Assembly (NCBI GenBank): GCA_039516895.1
Contig: CP154437.1
Location: 62,001-126,000 of the forward strand
Direction: 5' to 3'
DNA from: Campylobacter coli
Lineage (GTDB): Bacteria > Campylobacterota > Campylobacteria > Campylobacterales > Campylobacteraceae
DNA length: 64,000 nt
Numbering within the stretch: position 1 is the stretch's first letter; each line of letters starts with the position of its first letter. The translations under genes were made by a program, and so were the position numbers. This document shows positions 26,917 through 35,339 of the stretch, in pieces. The notes beneath the pieces are model-generated. The model searched no databases. It was given only the letters and a program-made list of their open reading frames with translations, and was not told where the DNA came from.

Positions 26917-27531
26917 TTATTCAAAAGATTCGGAATGTTTTTTATAAAATTGTATGGCCATTTTGCATTTTTTGCATTTAAATTTAGCGCCTTTTAGTTG
27001 TATTTTTTGATGAATTCCAAAAGGCACATCGTGAATTTGTCCAACACATTCGCAAGTATAAAAATACAAAGCCGTTTCATCGTCTTTTTCTTCTTTTACT
27101 TCTTCAAAACTGACTTCGCTGTCATCTTCAGAGGATAAAGAAGAGCGTCTGTATTGTTCTACTTTCATATCTTCATAAAGTATATGCTCTAAGAGCCATT
27201 TTTTAGAAACTGTATAAAGTTTTTCTTTTAAATCGTTGGTTGACTTTATGTTTTTAATGAGGTCTATCATGGATTGGATGATTTCTTTATGTATCTTTTT
27301 ATGTTCTTCCAAATCAGGATATCCTATTAGCTTCATGTATTTTTCTTCATCATTAAAATGATCTTTCATATAGTTAAAAAAATCAGCCAATAGAGCTTTG
27401 ATATCATCTTTATACACGGGTCGATCAAACATAAATTCAACCTTGCCTGCTAGTTCAAAAAGTTTTTTGTGTTGCTCGTCAATCTTGGCATTATGAACGC
27501 TATAATTATCATCCCACTTTGGAAACATCAT
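26917..27531 (-). CDS. Bacteriohemerythrin fused to a C-terminal zinc-ribbon-like tail
   Basis: About 204 residues. The di-iron ligands of hemerythrin are all present: His21, His58, Glu62, His77, His81, His116, Asp121. The domain binds O2 and may sense or store oxygen. After an acidic linker (about 130-150) comes a second module with CEC and CKKC pairs. I start at the ATG pair near 27531, preceded by AAGGAAT, not at the upstream ATG. The start overlaps the previous gene by 23 bases. Related to Cj0072c, which I recall as a pseudogene in NCTC 11168. Confidence 0.88.
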   Translation of the reverse strand: MMFPKWDDNYSVHNAKIDEQHKKLFELAGKVEFMFDRPVYKDDIKALLADFFNYMKDHFNDEEKYMKLIGYPDLEEHKKIHKEIIQSMIDLIKNIKSTNDLKEKLYTVSKKWLLEHILYEDMKVEQYRRSSLSSEDDSEVSFEEVKEEKDDETALYFYTCECVGQIHDVPFGIHQKIQLKGAKFKCKKCKMAIQFYKKHSESFE

Positions 27532-28198
27532 TATTCCTTTTTTCAGTTTTGATTTCACTTCTTACATAAAATAGATTTTTTTGACATTTTTTACATCTTA
27601 GTTGTTTTTTATGGCAAATAATATCAAGATGCTCTATATATGAAAGAAAGTGATTTGTCCTACAAGGACAAGAATAGATAAAATCATATTCTGTTTTGAC
27701 TTGAGGAATTGGATTTGGATTATTTTCATATTGTTTTTCTTCTTGTTGAAGATCTTCTTGCTGAAGTTTTTCTAATTCTTCTTCTTGTTTGGCCAATAAT
27801 TGCTCTGAAAGCCAATTTCCTATCATAACATCATGATGCAAAATATGTTCTAATAACCAATCTGACATTATAGTATAAAGTTTTTCTTTTAAATCATTTG
27901 TAGTCTTTATGTTTTGGATAAGATGTGACATATCGTGGATAATGTTTTTATGCATTATTTTATGTTCATTTAAATAAGGATAAGAAATTTCTTGCATATA
28001 ATCCTCTTCATTACTGAAGTGTTCTTTCATATAATTAAAGAGTTCGGTAAGAATTTCTTTAAGTTCATCGCGTTGAACGAATTTGTAAACAGCATTTTCA
28101 ATTTTAGCAGCTAATTCAAAAAGTTTTTGGTGTTGTGCGTCTATTTTCTCATCATTTATGCTGTATTTTTCATCCCAAGCAGGAATTAATTTATCCAA
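27509..28198 (-). CDS. Bacteriohemerythrin with C-terminal zinc-ribbon-like tail, tandem copy
   Basis: About 229 residues, paralogous to the downstream gene. Ligands: His23, His60, Glu64, His79, His83, His118, Asp123. A Glu/Gln-rich linker leads to a module with CPC and CKKC pairs. The frame is open to an ATG at 28231, but GGAGA lies 6 bases before a TTG at 28198, giving MDKLIPAWDEKYS, which matches the usual hemerythrin start (WD..YS). TTG is therefore preferred. The two genes form an overlapping pair. Confidence 0.85.
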   Translation of the reverse strand: MDKLIPAWDEKYSINDEKIDAQHQKLFELAAKIENAVYKFVQRDELKEILTELFNYMKEHFSNEEDYMQEISYPYLNEHKIMHKNIIHDMSHLIQNIKTTNDLKEKLYTIMSDWLLEHILHHDVMIGNWLSEQLLAKQEEELEKLQQEDLQQEEKQYENNPNPIPQVKTEYDFIYSCPCRTNHFLSYIEHLDIICHKKQLRCKKCQKNLFYVRSEIKTEKRNNDVSKVG

Positions 28199-28384
28199 AG
28201 TTTTCTCCAAATAAATTTCAATTATTTGCATATTTTGATATTGAGGTATGTTATCGTATTTTATATTAAATAAATATTAAAAATGATATATAATTAAATA
28301 GGATATAAATATTCTTATTTAACTATATTTAAGATATAGAATTTTTAATCTATCTCGTATAATATTTATTTAACTTAAGCCAGT

Positions 28385-28415
28385 TTTAGCTCTAGCAAAT
28401 AACACTAGAGCTAAA
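28385..28415 (-). terminator. Hairpin after lutC
   Basis: An 11-bp perfect stem (28385-28395 with 28405-28415), 9-base loop, 2 bases after the lutC stop. No strong U tract follows, so it may act as a 3' stabiliser instead. Confidence 0.5.
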
Positions 28416-28417
28416 TT

Positions 28418-29074
28418 TTAATAAATTACAATATGAGCAATTTGAGGCCCATGAACGCCAAAAACAGTGATTAATTCTATATCTGCTGTTCTTGAAGGAC
28501 CTGCGATAAATAAAATATTTGTAGGCAAAATTTCATTTTCTGTTTTTACCAAATTCAAAGCTTCGCTAAGGCTTTTTACTATGTCTTCTTTTTTTAACAA
28601 CACTATACAAAGCTTAGGTGCAAGACTTAGCATTCTAGGCTGTCCTTTACTTGAAGGTATCAAAGCAACGCCATGAGAGCTTACTCCAGCCCTTGCATGG
28701 ACTATAGAAAAATCGCTATGAAAAACTTCATATCGTAAATTTTCAATTTCCTTATCAAAGCAAATTTTTTCTTCTGCTTGAATTTTATTTAAATCCAAAC
28801 CCAAATCAGTGCCGTATATCATTTTTTTGTAGTTGTATTTTGTGATAATTTCATTGATTTTTTCTTCCAAGGTTTCTTTGGTGGCATTTTCAACAATGTA
28901 TTTATTATCACTCATTTTTTGCTTCATTTCAGCTAAGGCATCTTCTTTTGTTTGAATATGTTCTACAGGATCTATACTAGCTTGATAAGTAAAATCTTTT
29001 GCTTCATAAGCTTCATTGAGTGCTGATAAAATTTTTTCTTTGCTTTTGTTAGAAATTTCATTGATTTTACTCAT
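28418..29074 (-). CDS. lutC: L-lactate utilisation protein LutC (LUD domain)
   Basis: 218 residues, LUD-domain protein. The C-terminal half has the nucleotide/CoA-transferase-like fold with FIAGPSRTADIELITVFGVHGP, the family signature. It works with LutA and LutB to oxidise L-lactate to pyruvate without the classic flavin dehydrogenase. Overlaps lutB by 8 bases. Likely Cj0073c. Confidence 0.93.
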   Translation of the reverse strand: MSKINEISNKSKEKILSALNEAYEAKDFTYQASIDPVEHIQTKEDALAEMKQKMSDNKYIVENATKETLEEKINEIITKYNYKKMIYGTDLGLDLNKIQAEEKICFDKEIENLRYEVFHSDFSIVHARAGVSSHGVALIPSSKGQPRMLSLAPKLCIVLLKKEDIVKSLSEALNLVKTENEILPTNILFIAGPSRTADIELITVFGVHGPQIAHIVIY

Positions 29075-30506
29075 AAATTACCCCTTCTATAGCCTGAATT
29101 TCTTTATATAGATCTTTTTTGATTTGAGGCAATTCTTTAAAAGCATACCATTTTTTTATCACTGGTAAAGCTCCTGATAAATTTTGCACAAACCAATTAA
29201 AATAATGCGCTTTTGAAAGTGCAAAACGCCACCTTTCGCCTTTTGTTGCTGCTTTTTTGAATTGTTTGAATGCAAAGGCTTCCATTGCGTTATGATGGAT
29301 ATTTTTTGCACCCATAGGTGGATTTTCTCCTTGTCCTATTTTATCGCATCTTAGTTTTCTAATCAGATCAGCTAAAGGAATTTGCACCGGACAAACCTCT
29401 GAGCAGCGTCCACAAAGCGAACAGAAATTTAAAATGTCACCTGTATGATCTATACCAAAAATATTTGGACTGATTACTTCACCAATAGGGCCTGGATAGG
29501 TGGTTTGGTATGCGTGTCCGCCGATTTGATCATAAACAGGGCAAAAATTCATACAAGCCCCACATCGAATACAACGCAAAGCTTCATAATAATCTTTATG
29601 AGCTAGCATTTTGGTTCTATTGTGATCAAATAAAATCACATGCACTTCTTTTGGGCCATCTAAATCTCCATTTTTACGTGGGCCTGTAATGATGTTATTA
29701 TAAGTAGGTATAAATTGTCCTGTGGCTGAAGGAGTAAGTAAAGAAACCATAGTCGCTGCATCTTCAAAGCTTTCCATAACTTTTTCTACGCCACAAAGTG
29801 CGATGTGAATATCAGGCGCTGTGGTACACATTCTACCATTTCCCTCATTTTCTATAAGCCAAAAAGCCCCTTCTCTTGACATTGCAAAATTTACTCCACT
29901 AAGCCCTAATTTTAAACCCTCAAAGTCTTTTCTTAAGTGATCTCTTGCTATGGCATTTAAGCTTTCAGGCTCGTCGTTTTCTAATTTTGCACCGAGTTTA
30001 TCTTTAAAAATTTGACCTATTTCATGGCGATTTCTATGGATAGCAGGAACAACTATATGCAAAGGAGGTTCTTCATTGAGTTGTAAAATAAGCTCTCCAA
30101 GATCGGTTTCTATGGCTTTTAAACCTTTTTTTTCTAAATAATGATTTAAGCCTATTTCCTCACTCGCCATAGACTTGCCTTTTAAAAGCTTGGTGATGTT
30201 TTTTTCACGCATAATCTCATAGACTATTTCACAAGCATCTTCATCGCTACTTGCCCAATGTACTTGTATACCATTTTTTGTAGCGTTTTTTTCAAATTCT
30301 AAAAGTCTATCTTTTAAGCTCATTAAAGCATTGTTTTTAGCTTGTTTTGCTTTGGCTCTTAATCCTTGCCAATCCTGAAATCTTGCATCGATGACCCCGA
30401 GTCTATTTTTTTGCAAAGTATGCATAGCAGTCATCAAATTTTCACGCATTTGAATGTCGTTTAATTTAATATGAACAATTTCTTCGTGTGGAATTTTTTG
30501 ACTCAT
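29067..30506 (-). CDS. lutB: L-lactate utilisation iron-sulfur protein LutB
   Basis: 479 residues. An N-terminal LUD domain is followed by two ferredoxin-type clusters: CIRCGACMNFCPVY and CSLCGRCSEVCPVQ. It is the electron-transfer subunit of the LutABC complex, feeding lactate electrons to the quinone pool. Length normal. Overlaps lutA by ATGA. Likely Cj0074c. Confidence 0.95.
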   Translation of the reverse strand: MSQKIPHEEIVHIKLNDIQMRENLMTAMHTLQKNRLGVIDARFQDWQGLRAKAKQAKNNALMSLKDRLLEFEKNATKNGIQVHWASSDEDACEIVYEIMREKNITKLLKGKSMASEEIGLNHYLEKKGLKAIETDLGELILQLNEEPPLHIVVPAIHRNRHEIGQIFKDKLGAKLENDEPESLNAIARDHLRKDFEGLKLGLSGVNFAMSREGAFWLIENEGNGRMCTTAPDIHIALCGVEKVMESFEDAATMVSLLTPSATGQFIPTYNNIITGPRKNGDLDGPKEVHVILFDHNRTKMLAHKDYYEALRCIRCGACMNFCPVYDQIGGHAYQTTYPGPIGEVISPNIFGIDHTGDILNFCSLCGRCSEVCPVQIPLADLIRKLRCDKIGQGENPPMGAKNIHHNAMEAFAFKQFKKAATKGERWRFALSKAHYFNWFVQNLSGALPVIKKWYAFKELPQIKKDLYKEIQAIEGVIYE

Positions 30507-31240
30507 AATCTCTCTCCTTCCAAACGCTTAAATAAAAATTCATACAAGTGTATGCCTTTAACATCCAAACCCATTCTACGCATGGTTCCATCTATGTTTA
30601 AAAGACAGCCACCATCTCCACTGATGAGGTATTTTACACCAGTATTTTGTATATCTTTAATCTTATTTCTTACCATAGCATTTGAAATTTCAGGCTCTTT
30701 TACAGAAAAAGTCCCTCCAAAACCGCAACATTCTTCTTCGTATTGTAATTCTACAAGTTCAACATTTTTAAGTTTTCTAATGAGGTTTTTACTTGCTTGT
30801 ATGCTTTTTTGAACTCTTAAAGCATGGCAATTAGAATGCCAAGTCACTTTAATAGGCTCTCCTTTATCTTCATAATTTACATTTAAAACTTCATCAAGAT
30901 ATTGCGAAAGCTCTATAACACGGGAGCTAAAATCTTTCACTCTAGAAAATTCAGGTCTATCCTTGAAAAGTTCCTTATAATCGTGACTCATCATACCTGC
31001 GCAAGATCCACTAGGTACAACGATAGGATAGTCTTTATCAAATAAATCTACATTGTATAAGGCTATTTCGCGACTTTCATTAAAATATCCTGAATTAAAA
31101 GAGGGTTGAGCACAACAGGTTTGATTTTTTTTAAAAATAACTTCCACTCCTTCTCGGCGCAAAAGTTTAATACCATTAAGAACGCTTTCTTGCATAGCAG
31201 CAGTTCCTAAGCATGTGGCGTAAAAATACACCTTCTTCAT
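30503..31240 (-). CDS. lutA: L-lactate utilisation protein LutA (CCG domains)
   Basis: 245 residues with two cysteine-rich CCG-type motifs (CCAQPSFNSGY and CCGFGGTFSVK) as in heterodisulfide-reductase and glycolate-oxidase iron-sulfur subunits. First gene of lutABC; the gap to lctP contains both the lctP terminator and a separate promoter, so lutABC can be expressed apart from the permease. Likely Cj0075c. Confidence 0.94.
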   Translation of the reverse strand: MKKVYFYATCLGTAAMQESVLNGIKLLRREGVEVIFKKNQTCCAQPSFNSGYFNESREIALYNVDLFDKDYPIVVPSGSCAGMMSHDYKELFKDRPEFSRVKDFSSRVIELSQYLDEVLNVNYEDKGEPIKVTWHSNCHALRVQKSIQASKNLIRKLKNVELVELQYEEECCGFGGTFSVKEPEISNAMVRNKIKDIQNTGVKYLISGDGGCLLNIDGTMRRMGLDVKGIHLYEFLFKRLEGERL

Positions 31241-31266
31241 CTTTTCTCCTTGATTTTAAGAGATTT

Positions 31267-31282
31267 AATATAAACAATTATT
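31267..31282 (-). promoter_or_regulatory. lutABC promoter element (16-mer shared with the ATP-grasp-like gene)
   Basis: On the minus strand this reads AATAATTGTTTATATT, with TTTATATT as probable -10, 26 bases before the lutA start. The same 16 bases stand at 25617-25632 on the other strand. Confidence 0.55.
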
Positions 31283-31360
31283 CTAGCTTTAGAAAAATAA
31301 AATAAAAATTAAATCAATAATAAAAATATTTTCAAAATTTTTTCATTTAAAATTTGCTTA

Positions 31361-31387
31361 AACTTGCAAGAATAAGTCTTGCAAGTT
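31361..31387 (-). terminator. Terminator of lctP
   Basis: A perfect 10-bp stem (31361-31370 with 31378-31387), 7-base loop, 5 bases after the lctP stop. Confidence 0.6.
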
Positions 31388-31392
31388 TATTT

Positions 31393-33060
31393 TTATTTAG
31401 CTACTACTTCTGGAATGATTCCTGGTAAAAAGAATGCGATAATGCAAGTCCAAATTCCTATTAAAATGATAAAAGCTATAGAGTATTTGAGTGTGAATTT
31501 GAAAAGATCTGATTCTTTACCCACAAGTCCAACAGCTGCGCAAGCAATAGCTATACTTTGAGGGCTAATCATTTTTCCTACTACCCCACCTACGGAGTTT
31601 GCTGCTAAAAATAAAGCTTCGCTAACGCCTAATTTTTGCGCACTTACTTGTTGTAGGGTTCCAAAAAGTAAGTTAGCACTTGTATCCGATCCTGTTAGGA
31701 AAACGCCAATCCAACCTATAATAGGTGAAAAGAATGCAAAAGCATCTCCTGTATGAGCAAAAGCAAGTCCTAAAGTAGTACTCATACCACTATTTTTAGA
31801 AATAAAAGCAAAGGCTACAACCAAACCTATGGTAAGACAAGGGATAGCCATTTCTTTAAGGGTGGCCCAAAAACATTCAGCAGCATCTTCAGCTTTTATT
31901 CTTAAAACAGCTATGGTTAAAAAAGCTGCAAGTAAAATCGCAGTTCCTGCTTGGGCTACAGTTTTACCATTGATAAGATCGATTCCAAGTCCTAAAGAAA
32001 GAGGTTTAGCTTCGCCTATACCTGTGATAGAAGGACTTAAAATACCGCCTGTAAGATTGCTAAATTGTAAAGTAATGCTTGTATAGCTTAAAAAACCATC
32101 CTTATCAAAGATAGCTTTAAACCAAGGTTGAGTCCAAATGATAATACAAATTATAAGTAAAATAAAAGGCGTCCAAGCTTTTAATACATCTCCAAAATTT
32201 AAGGTATTATCTTCAGTAAAATGAGTTTCTCCGTCTAATCTAAAAATGTTTTTTGGTTTCCAAAATTTTAAAAAGATAGTTGTAACCGCTAAAGAAACAA
32301 TAGCTGAAATAATATCAGGAAGTTCAGCTCCTAGGTGATTTGAGCTCCAAAATTGGGTCGCTGTAAAGCTTAATGCGGCAACTAAAATAGCAGGAAAAGT
32401 TTCTTTTACTCCTTTTAAACCATCCATTAAAAACACTATGAAAAAAGGTATAGTAAGGCTAAGTGGAACAAGCATTCTACCCACCATAGCAGATACAGAA
32501 TGAGCTTCAACTCCTACTAAATTTGCCATAGCAATGATAGGAATCCCCACAGCACCAAAGGCAACAGGCGCGGTATTTGCTATAAGACAAAGTCCTGCTG
32601 CTTGTAAAGGGCGCAAACCAAGTCCGACCAAAAGAGCTGCTGTGATAGCTACTGGACCACCAAAACCTATAGCACCTTCTAAGAAAGAACCAAAACAAAA
32701 ACCTATCAAAATCACTTGAATACGATGATCAGGGGTAATACTCATCACGCTTTTTTTAATTATCTCAAAAGAGCCTGATTTAATAGAGAGTTTGTAAAGA
32801 AAAATAGCCGCAATAATAATCCAAGCTATAGGCCACATACCATTTGTAAAGCCTTGTACAAAACTAGCACCTACTAAATTCCAAGGCATATCATAAACAA
32901 ATAAAGCTATAACGCTTGCCAAAACCACGGTTAAAAAACCCGCTTGATAACCTTTTAACTTGAAAAATACCAAACAAGCTAAAAAGCAAAGAATAGGTAA
33001 AAAAGCAAATAAGGCGCTGAGCCAAATGCTATTGAATGGATCATAAATTTGTTGCCACAT
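31393..33060 (-). CDS. lctP: L-lactate permease LctP/LldP
   Basis: About 555 residues, with some twelve or more hydrophobic helices and the LldP-family segments GFCFGSFLEGAIGFGGPVAIT and FFSPIIGWIGVFLTGSDTSAN. It imports L-lactate for LutABC. The frame opens at 33090, but AAGGAG precedes the ATG at 33060 (MWQQIYDPFNS, the usual family start), which I use. Likely Cj0076c. In C. jejuni the cdt toxin operon normally follows on the upstream side; here it does not. Confidence 0.94.
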   Translation of the reverse strand: MWQQIYDPFNSIWLSALFAFLPILCFLACLVFFKLKGYQAGFLTVVLASVIALFVYDMPWNLVGASFVQGFTNGMWPIAWIIIAAIFLYKLSIKSGSFEIIKKSVMSITPDHRIQVILIGFCFGSFLEGAIGFGGPVAITAALLVGLGLRPLQAAGLCLIANTAPVAFGAVGIPIIAMANLVGVEAHSVSAMVGRMLVPLSLTIPFFIVFLMDGLKGVKETFPAILVAALSFTATQFWSSNHLGAELPDIISAIVSLAVTTIFLKFWKPKNIFRLDGETHFTEDNTLNFGDVLKAWTPFILLIICIIIWTQPWFKAIFDKDGFLSYTSITLQFSNLTGGILSPSITGIGEAKPLSLGLGIDLINGKTVAQAGTAILLAAFLTIAVLRIKAEDAAECFWATLKEMAIPCLTIGLVVAFAFISKNSGMSTTLGLAFAHTGDAFAFFSPIIGWIGVFLTGSDTSANLLFGTLQQVSAQKLGVSEALFLAANSVGGVVGKMISPQSIAIACAAVGLVGKESDLFKFTLKYSIAFIILIGIWTCIIAFFLPGIIPEVVAK

Positions 33061-33546
33061 AATGTGTCTTCTCCTTTGTTTTATTTTCATTAAAGTTTCT
33101 TTTCATTCTAACAAATTCTTAAAATATATATAATGAAATTAAATTTTAAGAAAAATTATAAAGCGTCTTATGTATTATTTTGTGCAATTTGGTAACATAT
33201 AGAGTATAGAAAAATATAAATATAATATAAAAATATAACTATAATGAGAGTAAAATCTCTTTTTGTTTTGTGATTTTTATAGAATATTTTTGTTAGTTAA
33301 TTACTAAAATTTAGAATTTATAATCACAAGCACTAAAAATTTCATTTGTGATAAAAGCAAAATTTTAAGGATTTAATCAATTAAAAAGTGAATTTTTAAA
33401 AATATATTGTAGTGTTTTTTATACAATATTTTTTTCCAAGATCAAAATTTAATAATATTTTTTTAAGTATTTAATAACACAAATTTCATTATAATTTTGA
33501 GCTTTTTTACAATTTAAATTTTCATTATTTTATAAGGTTTAATTTA
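33061..33546. other. 486-base intergenic gap at the expected cdtABC position
   Basis: Very AT-rich, no open frame over about 30 codons that I can support, and I see no stretch that translates to recognisable CdtA, CdtB or CdtC on either strand. It holds the lctP 5' region and, near its right end, the cyd promoter. A small AGAG/CTCT hairpin lies near 33245-33259. Confidence 0.7.
33490..33495 (+). promoter_or_regulatory. -10 box of the cyd operon
   Basis: Perfect TATAAT, about 52 bases before the DUF4492 ATG. Confidence 0.6.
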
Positions 33547-33777
33547 ATGTATTTAAAATGTTTTTATTTCTTTTTTATGCGAATTTTTAACTTTTACAAA
33601 GAAGGGTTTAAAAACCTTACTCTTGGAAAAACTTTATGGAAAATCATTTTTATAAAACTTTTTATAATGCTTGTCATACTTAAACTTTTTGTTTTTGATG
33701 TAAATTTCAATTCTATCTTTAAAAATGATAATGAAAAAAGTAATTTTGTCATAGAAAATCTTATCAAGGAGAAATAA
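33547..33777 (+). CDS. DUF4492 protein, bd-oxidase associated
   Basis: 76 residues: basic start, then FYKEGFKNLTLGKTLWKIIFIKLFIM with one membrane helix. DUF4492 proteins are found ahead of cydAB in epsilonproteobacteria and may help oxidase assembly (context inference). AAGG precedes the ATG at 33547; a second ATG at 33580 is the other possible start. The stop overlaps the cydA start by one base. Likely Cj0080. Confidence 0.8.
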   Translation: MYLKCFYFFFMRIFNFYKEGFKNLTLGKTLWKIIFIKLFIMLVILKLFVFDVNFNSIFKNDNEKSNFVIENLIKEK

Positions 33778-35339
33778 TGAGTGAACTTAGCAGTGTGGAT
33801 TGGTCAAGAGCGCAGTTTGCATTAACCGCTCTTTATCATTTTTTATTTGTGCCTTTGACTTTGGGCTTATCTTTTATCATTGCTATTATGGAAACTATTT
33901 ATGTCAAAACGGGCAATGAAAGATGGAAAAAAATTACTAAATTTTGGCTTTCTTTATTTGCTATCAATTTTGCTATTGGCGTAGCTACTGGCATTATTAT
34001 GGAGTTTGAATTTGGAACCAACTGGGCAAATTATAGCTGGTTTGTGGGTGATATTTTTGGTGCTCCTTTAGCAGTTGAAGGTATAATGGCCTTTTTCTTA
34101 GAGGCTACCTTTTTTGCTGTTATGTTTTTTGGTTGGGATAAAGTTTCTAAGAAATTCCATCTTGTTTCGACTTGGTGTGTGGCTATAGGCAGTAATTTAT
34201 CGGCATTTTGGATTTTGGTTGCAAATGGTTGGATGCAATACCCTGTGGGAATGCAATTTAATCCCGATACAGCAAGAAATGAAATGCAAAGCTTTTTTGA
34301 AGTCGCGTTTTCTCCTGTAGCAATCTCTAAATTTTTACATACCATAGGTAGCGGTTATGTGATTTCTGCTTTATTTGTGATGGGAATTTCAGCTTGGTTT
34401 ATATTAAAAGGGCGTCATATTATCGAAGCTAAGAAAAGTTTAGTTGTGGGTGCAAGTTTTGGGCTTGTTTGTTCGGTTTTCTTATTTTTTAGCGGAGATG
34501 AGAGTGCTTATCGTGTTACCCAAACACAACCTATGAAACTTGCTGCTATGGAAGGGGTTTATCAAGGTGAGCACCGTGCAGGACTTGTTCCTTTTGGAAT
34601 TTTAAATCCTAAGAAAACTATAGACAATAACGAAAGTGTGTTTTTATTTGATATTACTATACCTTATGCTTTATCTATATTAGGAAATCGTGATCCTAAT
34701 TCTTTTGTGCCAGGCATTGAGGATTTAATACACGGAAACGAAGATAGGGGTATAGAACCTATGCAAGAACGCATCGATAAAGGAAAAATCGCTATACAGG
34801 CCTTAAAAGATTATAGATTGGCTAAAGATAATAACGATACAATGGCTATGGCAATTCACAAAAGTATTTTAGAGGCGAATTTTAAAGATTTTGGTTATGG
34901 TTATTTAGAAAAACCAACAGATGCTATCCCGCCTGTGGCTTTAACTTTTTATAGTTTTCATATCATGGTAGCTCTTGGAAGTTTATTTTTCTTACTTTTT
35001 ATCGCAACGCTTTATCTTACTATGGCAAATGATATTGAGAAATTTAGAAAAATTCTTTGGCTTTGTTTGCTGTGTATTCCTTTGGGATATATTGCAGCAG
35101 AGGCAGGATGGATAGTTGCTGAAGTAGGTAGACAGCCTTGGGCTATACAAGATTTAATGCCTGTTCATGTAGCAGCAACCGAGCTTGGAAAAGTCAATGT
35201 TCAAATTTCATTTTGGATTTTTGCAGTTTTATTTACTGCACTTTTGATTGCAGAGATTAAGATCATGCTTACTCAAATCAAAAAAGGTTTTGACGCGCAT
35301 GCAGGACATAGTACTCTTATGGGTAAAGGAGAAAAATAA
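33777..35339 (+). CDS. cydA: Cyanide-insensitive (bd-type) quinol oxidase subunit I
   Basis: 520 residues, about nine helices. Conserved CydA features: the first-helix segment RAQFALTALYHFLFVPLTLGLSF with the heme-ligand histidine, the GRQPW motif (EVGRQPWAIQDLMP), and a short Q-loop (CIO-like, no long insert). In C. jejuni this enzyme (CioAB) is a low-affinity, cyanide-resistant terminal oxidase. Overlaps cydB by one base (TAATG). Likely Cj0081. Confidence 0.95.
   Translation: MSELSSVDWSRAQFALTALYHFLFVPLTLGLSFIIAIMETIYVKTGNERWKKITKFWLSLFAINFAIGVATGIIMEFEFGTNWANYSWFVGDIFGAPLAVEGIMAFFLEATFFAVMFFGWDKVSKKFHLVSTWCVAIGSNLSAFWILVANGWMQYPVGMQFNPDTARNEMQSFFEVAFSPVAISKFLHTIGSGYVISALFVMGISAWFILKGRHIIEAKKSLVVGASFGLVCSVFLFFSGDESAYRVTQTQPMKLAAMEGVYQGEHRAGLVPFGILNPKKTIDNNESVFLFDITIPYALSILGNRDPNSFVPGIEDLIHGNEDRGIEPMQERIDKGKIAIQALKDYRLAKDNNDTMAMAIHKSILEANFKDFGYGYLEKPTDAIPPVALTFYSFHIMVALGSLFFLLFIATLYLTMANDIEKFRKILWLCLLCIPLGYIAAEAGWIVAEVGRQPWAIQDLMPVHVAATELGKVNVQISFWIFAVLFTALLIAEIKIMLTQIKKGFDAHAGHSTLMGKGEK

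Noticed and set aside
33061-33546. Possible cdt gene fragments
   Set aside because: I read both strands against remembered CdtA, CdtB and CdtC sequences and found no convincing stretch.
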